Origin: Akkermansiaceae bacterium
Lineage (GTDB): Bacteria > Verrucomicrobiota > Verrucomicrobiia > Verrucomicrobiales > Akkermansiaceae
Length of the DNA stretch: 64,000 nucleotides
Reading direction: 5' to 3'
Assembly: GCA_019634595.1 (NCBI GenBank)
Contig: JAHCBC010000008.1
Location: forward strand, 43,406 to 107,405
Below are positions 1 to 8,750 of this stretch, one piece after another; the first letter of the stretch is position 1, and every line of letters starts with the position of its first letter. A program made the position numbers and the translations under genes. The notes beneath the pieces are model-generated. The model was given only the letters and a program-made list of their open reading frames with translations, was not told where the DNA came from and searched no databases.

Positions 1-1712
1 ACCCCGTAGTAGGTTCCGTTGGAACCGTGGACGAAGAACCGCGTTTCGACGGGCTTCACGATGGAGGGGTTCCGCTCATCCACGGGCAGGGCGAAGTGTT
101 TCACCAGCACCGTCCCCACGGGGAACTTCCACGCGCCCGTCTCACTGTAGGTGACCTGTTCCGCGGCGGTGTTGTGGGTGCCGTTGTTCGGGATGGCGAT
201 CCAGCGCTTCTTCTCCGCGCCATCCGTCCACAGCGGGGAGTTCACATCATAGGGAATCAGCCCTTGGGCCGGGGTCAGGGTCGCCAGGTTGCTGAAAGCC
301 CCCGTTTGGGAAAGCAACTGCGGCGGATCCGCGACCGCACCGCCCGTCCTCACCAGCTTGTAGATCTTCCCGGTGTCCGCGCCGGTGTTCCCCAGTTCCA
401 TGAAATACACCTCGCCGTCCGGTCCTTCGCAGATGCCGGACAGACCGGCTTTCGTTCCTCCGGAGCGTTTCACTTCCGTCAGGTACTCGGCGCTTGCGGC
501 CGCACCCTGCGGGCGGTTCAGCGCATAGATGGCTTTCGTGTTGTGGTCCCCGAAGATGTATTTCCCGGTCAGGGAACCGGAGTGGAGGGAACCCCGGTAG
601 ACGATGCCACCGATGATGCAGCCGCCCATCGAGCGGCCGTAGTCATAGACCGGCGGATTGTCCTCGCCGATCAGGTTGGCGGGCTTGGCCTTCGGGCCGT
701 TGGCGAGTCCTTCCTTGTAGGGCCACTGGTGGTTGCCTCCTTTTCTGGCGATGGTGATTTCCTCCCGCGTCCCTTGCCCGACATCCGCGATCCAGATGTC
801 GCCGGAAGCCCTGTCGAAGTGCATCGAGTGGGGGCTGCGGGTGCCGACGGTCCAGAACTCCTCCAGAATGCCGCCCGCCGGGTCCTGCCATGGATTGTCA
901 TCCGGGATGTAATAGCCCTGTGTGAAGCTCTGCGGCCAACCGCTGGGCATGCTGAGCTGGGCCGGTTGTCTGCGGATCGGGTGCGACTTTTCCGGATCCC
1001 TGTCCACGTCGATTCTCAGGATGCCGCTGAACAGGCGGGAGTTGAGCTTCTGCGCCGCGCCGTGGGAATCGTTCGCGTCCCCTTCATCGCCGATCACGAT
1101 GTGGAGGAACCCGTCCGGGGCGAAGAACATGCCGCCGCCGCCATGCCAGTTGTGGCGGTCGTATTGCTGGATCAACACGTACTCGGAAGCAGGGTCCGCG
1201 ACCGTTGCCCCGTCCGGCACCGTGAAGCGCGACACACGCATGTAGGAGGAAGATCCCACATTGTTCGCGATGGGGACGGGTATGTATTGGTAGAAGACAT
1301 AGACGTAGCCACGGTTGGGGCTGCCCGGCACGCCATACTCCGGGTGGAATGCCATGGAGAGCATCCCGGTGTCCCAGTAGCCCCAGGTGTTCGCCTTGCG
1401 ATCAAGGAACCTCACCTTTTGCGCCGTGGTCGCGGTGGAGGAAAACGGAATCCGCCAGATCTCCCCGTTCCGGCACACGATATAGACATGCGCCGCGCTC
1501 AGCGGATCTTTGATCATCCGCACCGGATCGATGAACGTCAGGTTCGGAAACGCATCTGCCGTGCCCCAGGTGCCTGTCGGGCCCGGCGTGGTCTGCGGGA
1601 AGACGCCGTTGAGATAGGCACCGACCGGTTGCGGGGCATCCAGACCGGGAGCGGCCCCGCAGATCGCGGAGCAGGAAAGCATCACTGCCAGGGCGAGGAG
1701 GAACTTTCTCAT
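1..1712 (-). CDS. PQQ-type sugar dehydrogenase-like exported protein (C-terminus cut by window edge)
   Basis: About 570 residues are visible and the frame is still open at base 1. The product starts MRKFLLALAVML, a signal peptide, and then reads as a glucose/sorbosone dehydrogenase-like beta-propeller. Typical pieces are DRHNWHGGG, HIVIGDEGD, the stretch around WTVGTRSPHSMHFD and IWIADVGQG. After the propeller comes GLIPYDVNSPLWTDGAEKKR. This resembles the linker to the cytochrome-like C-terminal part of the SO2930/TIGR03806-type proteins of Planctomycetes and Verrucomicrobia. That part lies outside the window, so no haem site can be claimed. The ATG at 1710-1712 overlaps the upstream gene's TGA (ATGA), so the two are probably translationally coupled. 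A periplasmic oxidoreductase role is inferred from the family; the substrate is unknown. Confidence 0.8.
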   Translation of the reverse strand, partial: MRKFLLALAVMLSCSAICGAAPGLDAPQPVGAYLNGVFPQTTPGPTGTWGTADAFPNLTFIDPVRMIKDPLSAAHVYIVCRNGEIWRIPFSSTATTAQKVRFLDRKANTWGYWDTGMLSMAFHPEYGVPGSPNRGYVYVFYQYIPVPIANNVGSSSYMRVSRFTVPDGATVADPASEYVLIQQYDRHNWHGGGGMFFAPDGFLHIVIGDEGDANDSHGAAQKLNSRLFSGILRIDVDRDPEKSHPIRRQPAQLSMPSGWPQSFTQGYYIPDDNPWQDPAGGILEEFWTVGTRSPHSMHFDRASGDIWIADVGQGTREEITIARKGGNHQWPYKEGLANGPKAKPANLIGEDNPPVYDYGRSMGGCIIGGIVYRGSLHSGSLTGKYIFGDHNTKAIYALNRPQGAAASAEYLTEVKRSGGTKAGLSGICEGPDGEVYFMELGNTGADTGKIYKLVRTGGAVADPPQLLSQTGAFSNLATLTPAQGLIPYDVNSPLWTDGAEKKRWIAIPNNGTHNTAAEQVTYSETGAWKFPVGTVLVKHFALPVDERNPSIVKPVETRFFVHGSNGTYYG

Positions 1713-2668
1713 TTCACTGCCGGCTTGAGGGTGAAGCGGAAGAAAAGGGTCGGCTTCGCCGGGTCCTTCGTGATGGAGGTTTCCACCAGATCCGGCCGGT
1801 CGGTGAGCAGATCGTGATCCACCGGGTGCCAGGTTCTGAGATCGTCGCTGGCTTCCAGCACGTAGCCGCTTTCCGCGTAGGGATTGCGCGCGAGTTTCAA
1901 TTTCACCTCATCGCCCGTTGCCTCCAGCACCGGAGATCCGGAGGAGGAAGGGTCCTTCGGATCGGTGCCCAGGAAATATTCCAGAGCGTTCGGCAGTCCG
2001 TCACCGTCCGGATCCAGATCCGCCGCCATGGAGCCGGTGTCCTTGCCGAAGTGTTCCGTCAGCCAGGTGGATTGCGGAACAGGCACGGGCCGCAGCGCCC
2101 GGCTGATGAGATGCTTCCCGTTCCGGCCGGCGTCCCCGACGATGAGCGAGATGGAATGCTCGTCGGTCGTCCACACGACGGCGGGCGACACGGAGGAGGT
2201 CGTGGCGGGCCATTGCCAAGGGGCGCTCGTCATCAGCACCCATTCCGGGCCTTTTGTGAGATCATCGCCGTTTTTCGCCCAGAAATGGATCTTCGCTCCT
2301 GCGGGCACATCGCCATGCGCATCGGTATCCACCGTTCCGGCGAAACGCTTCTCTTCGGCGTCATAGACCGCCGTTCCGAGTTCGCGCCACTCGGTGGTCC
2401 AGCGCTCGCGGTTTTCAAAGGTGGGTGTGAAGCCTTCGCGGAACATGCCGATGGCCATGGAGTATCCGGTGTCCCAGGTGCGGCCCTTGCTGTCGGCGTT
2501 CTCGACATATCCCTTGCTGCCCCAGTGGATGGTCCCGGCGTGGCCTTCAAACGGAAGGATCACGATGGCCAGCAGCAGAAAGGGGAGGGATCGGGAGAAA
2601 AATATACGCTTCCGACTGGTGTCGGCATGGATATCCTTCTCCGCCGGGGGGGCGTGGAGATAGGTCAT
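1709..2668 (-). CDS. Exported protein with TSP3-type calcium motif, function unknown
   Basis: A 319-residue protein if read from the ATG at 2666-2668. A TTG start at 2728 would add 20 residues. A basic N-region (SRKRIFFSRS) is followed by the hydrophobic stretch LPFLLLAIVILPF and then GHAG, consistent with a signal peptide. Near residue 225 the segment ADLDPDGDGLPNALEYFLG is the Asp-rich thrombospondin type 3/dockerin-like calcium motif that recurs in exported verrucomicrobial proteins. The C-terminal part (YVLEASDDLRTWHPV) resembles the small beta domain that often follows it. The rest is unrecognised. It overlaps the dehydrogenase-like gene downstream by 4 bp, which suggests a two-gene operon whose products work together outside the cytoplasm. 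No enzymatic motif was seen. Confidence 0.7.
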   Translation of the reverse strand: MTYLHAPPAEKDIHADTSRKRIFFSRSLPFLLLAIVILPFEGHAGTIHWGSKGYVENADSKGRTWDTGYSMAIGMFREGFTPTFENRERWTTEWRELGTAVYDAEEKRFAGTVDTDAHGDVPAGAKIHFWAKNGDDLTKGPEWVLMTSAPWQWPATTSSVSPAVVWTTDEHSISLIVGDAGRNGKHLISRALRPVPVPQSTWLTEHFGKDTGSMAADLDPDGDGLPNALEYFLGTDPKDPSSSGSPVLEATGDEVKLKLARNPYAESGYVLEASDDLRTWHPVDHDLLTDRPDLVETSITKDPAKPTLFFRFTLKPAVK

Positions 2669-2776
2669 GAGGTGGGGGGATAGCGTCCGGATCTTATGAA
2701 TCCGCACCTGCCCTAACAATACCCGCAATCGCGTAGGCCCCGGAAAAGTAGCGGGAATCCGCCTTTTTCCGGATTT

Positions 2777-3661
2777 TTACATATCTTCGTCAACGTGCTG
2801 CCCGCCCACCGGAGTTCCGGAACAAACGATGCAGCGCTCCAGCCTTGCACCCGGCAGAACCCGGGCACCGGCCCAGATGACCGAATCGATCACCTCCGCG
2901 CCGGCACCGATGACGGCACCCTCACCCACGACGGAACCTTCGATCTTCGCTCCGTCCACTTTCGCGGACGGGTGGATGGCGTCCGCCAGCGCCAGCTTCC
3001 GGTGGGCTTCCAGATAGGACTCCCGCTCGCCGAGATCCAGCCACTCCCCTTCATCCAGCACCACCGCGCCCAGCTTCCCTTCCCGGGCGAGTTCCAGAAA
3101 TGCGGGGATCACCGAAATTTTTTCGTCCTTCGGCAGCATTCCGAGGAACACCGGATTGATACAGTAAATACCGGTGAACACATGCGTTCCCTCCGCCTTG
3201 CCCAACATCCCGCGGATGTCCGTCACCCGGTCCTCGATATGGTTGAGGGCGATGTGGCGGGCCTCGCCGAAAGATCTCACCGCCAGCGTCACCGGCAGGC
3301 CGGACGCCTTGTGCGCCGCCATCAGCTCGTGCAGCGGCAGGGTGGAGTAGATGTCACCATTGTGGACCAGCAGCGGCTCGTCCTGGATCCAGCCTTCGAT
3401 GTTTTTCAATCCCCCGCCCGTTTCAAGCAGGACCGGCTCATGGAACAGCGTGATGTCCTTTCCGCCGCCGAATCCTTCCCACGCTTCCGGCAGGTGGTGA
3501 GTGTTGATGGCGAACCGGCTGATTCCAGCCCGCTCGCAGGCATCCACCGTCCACGCCGCCAGCGGACGCTGGTGCAGCGGTACCAATGGCTTTGGGAGGT
3601 GGTCGGTCAGAGGCCGGAGTCTGGTGCCCAGACCCGCTCCCAGAATGAATGCCTGCGTCAT
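2777..3661 (-). CDS. Sugar-phosphate nucleotidyltransferase family protein
   Basis: A 294-residue protein from the ATG at 3659-3661. An in-frame ATG at 3688 is possible but has no better ribosome site. The N-terminus AFILGAGLGTRLRPLTDHLP carries the GxGTRLRPLT nucleotide-binding signature of NTP transferases (GlmU, RmlA, MurU and mannose-1-phosphate guanylyltransferase families). LPKPLVPLHQRPL and the metal-binding region LLVHNGDIY follow. From about residue 225, repeated AxxxGAxxxxxVVGExAVIGAGA units form a short left-handed beta-helix. Family knowledge gives NTP plus sugar-1-phosphate to NDP-sugar plus pyrophosphate. The actual sugar (mannose-1-P, MurNAc-1-P or other) cannot be decided from sequence. 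It is divergent from the haem dehydrogenase gene, with 93 bp between start codons. Confidence 0.85.
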   Translation of the reverse strand: MTQAFILGAGLGTRLRPLTDHLPKPLVPLHQRPLAAWTVDACERAGISRFAINTHHLPEAWEGFGGGKDITLFHEPVLLETGGGLKNIEGWIQDEPLLVHNGDIYSTLPLHELMAAHKASGLPVTLAVRSFGEARHIALNHIEDRVTDIRGMLGKAEGTHVFTGIYCINPVFLGMLPKDEKISVIPAFLELAREGKLGAVVLDEGEWLDLGERESYLEAHRKLALADAIHPSAKVDGAKIEGSVVGEGAVIGAGAEVIDSVIWAGARVLPGARLERCIVCSGTPVGGQHVDEDM

Positions 3662-3754
3662 GTGGCTTGATTTGTCCCTGCTCTCCATCAATTTCAAGCC
3701 GCCTGTGCTATTTCCCTGAGGAAAATACAATTACTCTCCGTATAACCCCGACCC

Positions 3755-6700
3755 ATGCGACCAAGCAGACTGATCCCAACCATTGTCCTCGCACCCGCGC
3801 TGTCCAGCGCGTTGCCCGAAGGATTCGTGATCCGCGAGTTCGGCGGCCCGCCGCAGCTCGAGTATCCCACCGCCGTCAGCGCCGCCGCCAATGGCGACGT
3901 CTATGTTTCCTCCGACAAGAACGGCTCGCTCGGCCATGAGAAGCATTTCGGAAAGATCGTCCGCGCCCGCGACACCAACAACGACGGCAAGGCGGACGAG
4001 TTCGTGGACTTCGTCCCGGACGTGGACAGCCCCCGCGGCGGTCACTACACCGGTGGCACCTTCTACCTCATCCACCCGCCGTATCTCTCCAGCTTCCGGG
4101 ACACCAACGGCGATGGCATCGCGGATGAGAAGAAAGAACTGGTCAAGGGATTCGGCTGGGGCATCGAGCACCCGCGCGGCGCGGACCACACCACCAACGG
4201 CGTCCGCATGGGTATCGACGGCTGGTTGTATGTTGCTGTCGGTGACTTCGGCATGCCGGACGCGGTCGGCTCGGATGGCAAGCGCGTGACCCTCCAGGGT
4301 GGCGGTGTCGCCCGGGTCCGCCCGGACGGTTCCGACCTGGAACTCTACACGGTGATGACCCGCAACATCTGCGACGTCGCCATTTCCCCGTATCTCGACC
4401 TTTTCTCCCGGGACAACACCAACGACGGCAAGGGCTGGAACACCCGCTTCCACCACTTCACCCATCTCGCGGACGCGGGCTATCCGCGCCTCTACCAGAA
4501 CTTCATCGATGAAACGGCCCTGCCGCTCGCGGACTACGGCGGTGGTTCCGGTACCGGCGGCCTCTATCTCCATGAGCCCGGCTTCCCGAAGAACTACGGC
4601 GACATGACCTACACGACGGACTGGACCACCGGGAACGTCTATTCGCACCCGATGAAGCCCTTCGAGGCGACCTTCGTCACCGAGCAGGAAGTGTTCGAGA
4701 AGCTGCCCCGTGCCATCGACATCGATGTGGACGGCTTCTCCCGCCTCTATCTGGCGGACTGGCGCAACGGTGCTTTCAACTTCGACAAGAACAAGAAGAT
4801 CGGTTTCGTCCAGCAGGTCATCGTCCCCGGTGAGAAACCCGCTGCCTATGTCGATGTGACGAAGGCGACGGATGACCAGCTCATTCCGCTGCTGGCATCC
4901 CGCAGCGGTGTGCAGCGCCTGGAAGCCCAGCGCGAGATCCTTGCCCGTGGCAAAAAGCCGCCGTTCGCCCAGGGCATCCTCGCCATCGCGAAGGACCCGA
5001 AGCAGGAAGCCTATTCCCGCGTTGCCGCCATCTTCACCCTCAAGCAACTCTTCGGCAAGGACGCGAACAAGCCGCTGCTTGATCTCGTCTCCGATGATGT
5101 CGTCCGCGAGTTCGTCCTCCGTGCCGCCACCGACCGTGTCGGCGAGCTGGATGGCATCCCGGCCAAGCCTTACCTGGATGCGCTGAAGGACAAGAACCCA
5201 CGCGTGGTCCAGCAGGCCCTCGTCGGACTTTCCCGTCTGAAGGAAAAGGCCGCGGGTTCCACCCCGGCCATCCTGGAGGCCTCGGCCGCCTGGTCCCGTG
5301 ACGAGTCGAAGCTCGGAAAGGGTGAGCACTACCGCCTGCCCCACACCGCCGTCAAAGCCCTCGTCGCCATCAAGGACGTGAAGCCGCTCCTCGCCGCGGT
5401 GACGAAGGACCCCGGCCAGCGTGACTACGCGCTGCGCGCGCTCCAGGAAATCCATGGCATGGAAGTCGTGGACGGCCTCATCGCCATTTCCGCTGGCAGC
5501 CAGGACAACGCCGTCCTTGAGGGTGTCGTCAAAACACTCGCCCGTCTCTACAACATCGAGAAGCAGTGGGATCTCAAGGATTGGTGGAACACCCGTCCGG
5601 ATGACCGTGGACCGTATTACAACCCGGTCACCTGGGACGGCACGCCGAAGGTCAAGGCGGCCATCGAGGGCACCTTCGCCAAGCTGCCGGAAGCCTCGCA
5701 GATGCCGCTGGTGCAGGTCATCGCGAAAAACCGCATCCCGTTGGGTGACCTCAAGCTCGGCAACCTGGATCCGGTGATCATCGCGCTCGATTCCGACAAG
5801 CTCTTTGGTGGCCAGCACACCGTCCTGGAGGACGCCGCGAAGGACTCCAAGCGCGCGTGGGAACAGCGCATCGCCTGCTATGCCGCGCTCAAGAAAGCCG
5901 GTGGCGAAGGCTCGCTCAACTCCGCGGTGAACATCCTGGCCCAATGGTCCGGTGAGGCGAACCTTCCGGATGCAGCTTCCCAGGCCATCACCGACTTCAT
6001 CAACGATCCGAACCGCGGCAAGGAAATCGACGCCCTGCTGAAGCTCGGCTCCAGCGCCGGGGACGCGGGCAGCCGCATCGTCTGGAAATCTCTCCTCACC
6101 GTCTTCAAGAGCCCGCTGGCCAAGGACGACGTGAAGGGCAAGATCCAGAAGGGCCTCGACAAGAATCCGCGCGAGATCGGCTTCTTCCAGGCCATCACGG
6201 ACCTCAAGCTCTCCGGCTTCGACAAGCAGATCGAAGTGGGCATGAACAGCGACAACCGTACGCTCATCGACGCCGCCAAGGCCGCCAAGGAAGCGGGCGC
6301 GTCCGGCGGCGCCGGGAAGAAGGTCGCCGAACTCCCCGTCGGGGATGTGTTCAAGCACGCCCTGGACAACAAGGGGGATGTGAAAGTCGGCGAACGCCTC
6401 TACACTGCCCAAGGTTGCATCGCCTGCCACGCCATCGACCCGAAGGCGGAGCAGAAGGGGCCTTACCTCGGTGCCGCCGGTGCCAAGTTCACCCGTGACT
6501 ACCTCATCGACTCCATCCTGGAGCCGAACAAGGTCGTCGCCCAGGGCTTCCGCACCGCCACCTTCGCCATGAAAGACGGCAAGACCATGCACATGGGCTT
6601 TGTCACCGGTGAGGCGGACGGCGTCATCTCGCTGCGCGACATCGCCGGCCAGGCCAGCAAGATCAACCGCGCCGATGTGAAGGAAGAGAAAGAACTGCCA

Positions 6701-6799
6701 ACCTCCATGATGCCTCCGGGCCTCGGTGGAACGCTGACCCTTGAGGAGTTCACCTCGCTCATCGAGTACCTCGTCTCCCTCAAAGCCGTCGGCGGCTGA
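3755..6799 (+). CDS. PVC-type membrane-bound dehydrogenase with C-terminal haem-binding module
   Basis: A 1014-residue exported protein. Residues 1-20 form a signal peptide (RLIPTIVLAPALSSAL). About 25-360 form the Piru_Ver-type N-terminal dehydrogenase propeller (GFVIREFGGPPQLEYPTAVS, DTNGDGIADE calcium-like loops, GIEHPRGADHTTNG). The middle, about 370-830, is helical and repeat-like (HEAT-like in appearance). The C-terminus carries one c-type haem site, CIACH at residues 888-892, in the context VGERLYTAQGCIACHAID. A cytochrome-like fold follows and ends in LEEFTSLIEYL. This domain order is characteristic of Planctomycetes and Verrucomicrobia. The inferred role is periplasmic oxidation of a sugar-like substrate with electron transfer to a haem; the substrate is unknown. 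It is monocistronic, with a strong terminator 86 bp after the stop. Confidence 0.9.
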   Translation: MRPSRLIPTIVLAPALSSALPEGFVIREFGGPPQLEYPTAVSAAANGDVYVSSDKNGSLGHEKHFGKIVRARDTNNDGKADEFVDFVPDVDSPRGGHYTGGTFYLIHPPYLSSFRDTNGDGIADEKKELVKGFGWGIEHPRGADHTTNGVRMGIDGWLYVAVGDFGMPDAVGSDGKRVTLQGGGVARVRPDGSDLELYTVMTRNICDVAISPYLDLFSRDNTNDGKGWNTRFHHFTHLADAGYPRLYQNFIDETALPLADYGGGSGTGGLYLHEPGFPKNYGDMTYTTDWTTGNVYSHPMKPFEATFVTEQEVFEKLPRAIDIDVDGFSRLYLADWRNGAFNFDKNKKIGFVQQVIVPGEKPAAYVDVTKATDDQLIPLLASRSGVQRLEAQREILARGKKPPFAQGILAIAKDPKQEAYSRVAAIFTLKQLFGKDANKPLLDLVSDDVVREFVLRAATDRVGELDGIPAKPYLDALKDKNPRVVQQALVGLSRLKEKAAGSTPAILEASAAWSRDESKLGKGEHYRLPHTAVKALVAIKDVKPLLAAVTKDPGQRDYALRALQEIHGMEVVDGLIAISAGSQDNAVLEGVVKTLARLYNIEKQWDLKDWWNTRPDDRGPYYNPVTWDGTPKVKAAIEGTFAKLPEASQMPLVQVIAKNRIPLGDLKLGNLDPVIIALDSDKLFGGQHTVLEDAAKDSKRAWEQRIACYAALKKAGGEGSLNSAVNILAQWSGEANLPDAASQAITDFINDPNRGKEIDALLKLGSSAGDAGSRIVWKSLLTVFKSPLAKDDVKGKIQKGLDKNPREIGFFQAITDLKLSGFDKQIEVGMNSDNRTLIDAAKAAKEAGASGGAGKKVAELPVGDVFKHALDNKGDVKVGERLYTAQGCIACHAIDPKAEQKGPYLGAAGAKFTRDYLIDSILEPNKVVAQGFRTATFAMKDGKTMHMGFVTGEADGVISLRDIAGQASKINRADVKEEKELPTSMMPPGLGGTLTLEEFTSLIEYLVSLKAVGG

Positions 6800-6806
6800 G
6801 GAGGGA

Positions 6807-6833
6807 GGACATTGCGGCAGAGCCGCTATGTCC
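6807..6833. repeat. Intergenic imperfect palindrome
   Basis: Two 12-nt arms (GGACATTGCGGC and GCCGCTATGTCC) flank a 3-nt loop and pair with a single T:T mismatch. A second copy of the outer sequence, ATGTCCTCC at about 6849-6857, can pair with GGAGGACAT at the left arm, so alternative folds exist. It lies directly after the stop codon of the haem dehydrogenase gene. Confidence 0.6.
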
Positions 6834-6884
6834 GCTGCGCTTCCATTCATGTCCTCCAGCTGCAACAGGAAGCCATTTACCAAA

Positions 6885-6912
6885 GGGAGCGGAGCAATCC
6901 GCTCCCTTTTTT
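6885..6912 (+). terminator. Rho-independent terminator of the haem dehydrogenase gene
   Basis: A perfect 9-bp stem GGGAGCGGA / TCCGCTCCC with a GCAA tetraloop is followed at once by six T residues. It faces the gene ending at 6799 and sits between two convergent genes. Confidence 0.9.
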
Positions 6913-6928
6913 ATTCGCCAATGCCGCC

Positions 6929-6948
6929 GGTGGACAAGAGTGTCCACC
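6929..6948. repeat. Palindrome GGTGGACA-AGAG-TGTCCACC
   Basis: An 8-bp perfect inverted repeat with a 4-nt spacer. The core TGGACA-N4-TGTCCA is the same arrangement found at four sites inside the tRNA-Lys island (20912, 45634, 48632 and 48954). It lies 15 bp past the 3' end of the helicase gene, in the 165-bp convergent intergenic region. Confidence 0.6.
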
Positions 6949-6963
6949 CTCCTTACTCCCTCC

Positions 6964-8697
6964 TTACACCACCACCGCCAGCAACTGCCGGGCGCGGCTG
7001 ACCGCCATGAACCAGGAGAAGTGGTCATAGTCACTCTCCAGGTCCGCATGGGCGGGCAAACCGATGACGATGACCGCCTTCGAATCGAGGCCCTTGGCCT
7101 TGTGGATGGAGGTATGGCGGATGGTGTTGGGGGCCTCCTCCTCTTCCGTGCATTCCCGGAGGTTGTGCGTCCCCAGCACCCGGCGGTCGCCCAGCGGGCT
7201 GCGGGTGATGTCGGATTGCGCATGGAGGATCAGGACGTCCGATGGTCTACAGAAGCCGGACTTCTCCCAGCGGGTGAGGATCGACTCGACCAGGTCGCAG
7301 GCGTCACTTTCGTCGGACAGGGTGTGGACTTCCACGTCCGGGCCTTCCGGCAAATGGTCTCCATTCCCCAGCGCCCCGATCATTCCCATGGTCGCGTTGC
7401 TGGGGTGGTCCTTGAGGAACTGCCAGATCGGACGGGTGTAGCGCACGGCCGGTTGCAGCCGCACGTGGGCGGGCTGTGACCATGCCGCTGCCAGTGAAGA
7501 GGGATCGAAGCGTTCCGCGGCGCGGAACGGCGGACGCTGGGCGGTGTCGTAGAAGATGCCGGCGCGGGCGTTTTTCCCCTCCTTGAGGAGGGACTGGTAG
7601 ATATGCCACCAGCCGCCGCTTTCTCCGGGCAGGCTGTCGATCTCCGGATGCCATGCGGTGTCATGGTCCTGCCCTTCGTCCACCACCAGGGCGTCGAAGA
7701 GTAGCCATGCCTTCCTCATCTCCGGTTGCCGTGAGATCTCCAGCACCTGGCGGGGCAGGTCCGTTTCATAGAATTTCCGGAATGTCTCCATGCGGCTGCG
7801 CGGATGCGGCGTGGCGGCCGGTGTCCCGGCGAGCGAGCAGAGTTCCAGGAAAAGCTCCTCCCATCCGTAAATGACCACTTCCCCCCGTTCGAGCTGGCGG
7901 AGGGCCACCACCTTGCGCAACCGCGAGGTGAGCGCCTTGTTGTAGGTCAGGAAAAGCACCCGCCTGCCTCCGTCATGGTCCGCCTGGCGGAAGGCGAACT
8001 CCAGCGCGTGCCATGTTTTGCCCGTGCCGGTGCCGCCCTGGATGAGGAGCTGGCGGTTGTCCGAGAGCTGCTCCAGCAGGGCGAAGTGGGAGGTGAACTG
8101 CCGCTCGAAAAGCTGCTCCGTATGGTCGATGAAGGCACGCTTTTCCTCCGGCAGGGATCCACGGCCGAATGCCTCCAGGATGGCGCGGCGTTGCAGTGGG
8201 TTGACGGGATTCCGCACGCGGTTGCCGAAGATCCTCAGCCAGGTGTCCAGCCAGTTTCCCAGGTCGTTGCCCGTCACCAGCCAGTGCCTGGGCACACCCT
8301 GGACATGGTCCACATCGGCGGCGGCATCGATGCCGGGGATGCAGAGGGCCTTTGCGACGAAAGGAGGACTCCCTTTCGCGCTGATGCCCTGGATCACACC
8401 TTTCCATTCCGCGTTCAACTGGGCGATGGGATCTCCTCCCCCGGTTCCTTCCCAATGGCCGGTATCCGGAAAGTGGCGCGGCAGGGTGCTTTTCACCTCC
8501 AGCACCAACAGCCCGCCCGCAGGTCCCAGAATCAGGAAATCCCCCTCCCGCTGCGTTCCGCCGGAGTCCTGGTAGTAGTAGCCCCAGATGACCGTCCAGG
8601 AGTGGGGGGAACCGGCGAGTCCCTTCAGCTTTTCCGCCACCCGCATCTCGGACGGGTGGGTGGTGTGGGGAGGGCGGTGGAGGATCCAGTCGATCAT
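6964..8697 (-). CDS. NERD domain-SF1 helicase-like protein
   Basis: 577 residues. The N-terminus, about 15-115, looks like a NERD nuclease-related domain (EGDFLILG and LLVLEVKST give the E-D-ExK-like core). An SF1/UvrD-like ATPase follows, with Walker A GGTGTGKT at 221-228, the motif VLFLTYNKAL at 248-257, Walker B/motif II LVVDEGQD around 337-344 and a late motif HTSIHKAKGLDS. The protein stops at about the helicase core end, shorter than full UvrD enzymes. NERD-helicase fusions are presumed nucleic-acid processing enzymes and turn up both as repair accessories and near defence genes; no partner gene is adjacent here. The next gene upstream on the same strand ends 53 bp away and is functionally unrelated. 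Direct function is unproven. Confidence 0.85.
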   Translation of the reverse strand: MIDWILHRPPHTTHPSEMRVAEKLKGLAGSPHSWTVIWGYYYQDSGGTQREGDFLILGPAGGLLVLEVKSTLPRHFPDTGHWEGTGGGDPIAQLNAEWKGVIQGISAKGSPPFVAKALCIPGIDAAADVDHVQGVPRHWLVTGNDLGNWLDTWLRIFGNRVRNPVNPLQRRAILEAFGRGSLPEEKRAFIDHTEQLFERQFTSHFALLEQLSDNRQLLIQGGTGTGKTWHALEFAFRQADHDGGRRVLFLTYNKALTSRLRKVVALRQLERGEVVIYGWEELFLELCSLAGTPAATPHPRSRMETFRKFYETDLPRQVLEISRQPEMRKAWLLFDALVVDEGQDHDTAWHPEIDSLPGESGGWWHIYQSLLKEGKNARAGIFYDTAQRPPFRAAERFDPSSLAAAWSQPAHVRLQPAVRYTRPIWQFLKDHPSNATMGMIGALGNGDHLPEGPDVEVHTLSDESDACDLVESILTRWEKSGFCRPSDVLILHAQSDITRSPLGDRRVLGTHNLRECTEEEEAPNTIRHTSIHKAKGLDSKAVIVIGLPAHADLESDYDHFSWFMAVSRARQLLAVVV

Positions 8698-8750
8698 GGG
8701 TGTTCTCCCGCACGGGTATCATGTCCGGTGGGTGGGCCACAAGGATCCGC

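Noticed and set aside
27..1817. 596-codon frame on the + strand
   Set aside because: Arg/Val/Gly-rich shadow of the minus-strand dehydrogenase, whose propeller motifs and signal peptide are clear.
3731..6883. 1050-codon frame antisense to the haem dehydrogenase
   Set aside because: Long only because of GC bias; it has no domain-like features and runs through the terminator hairpin.
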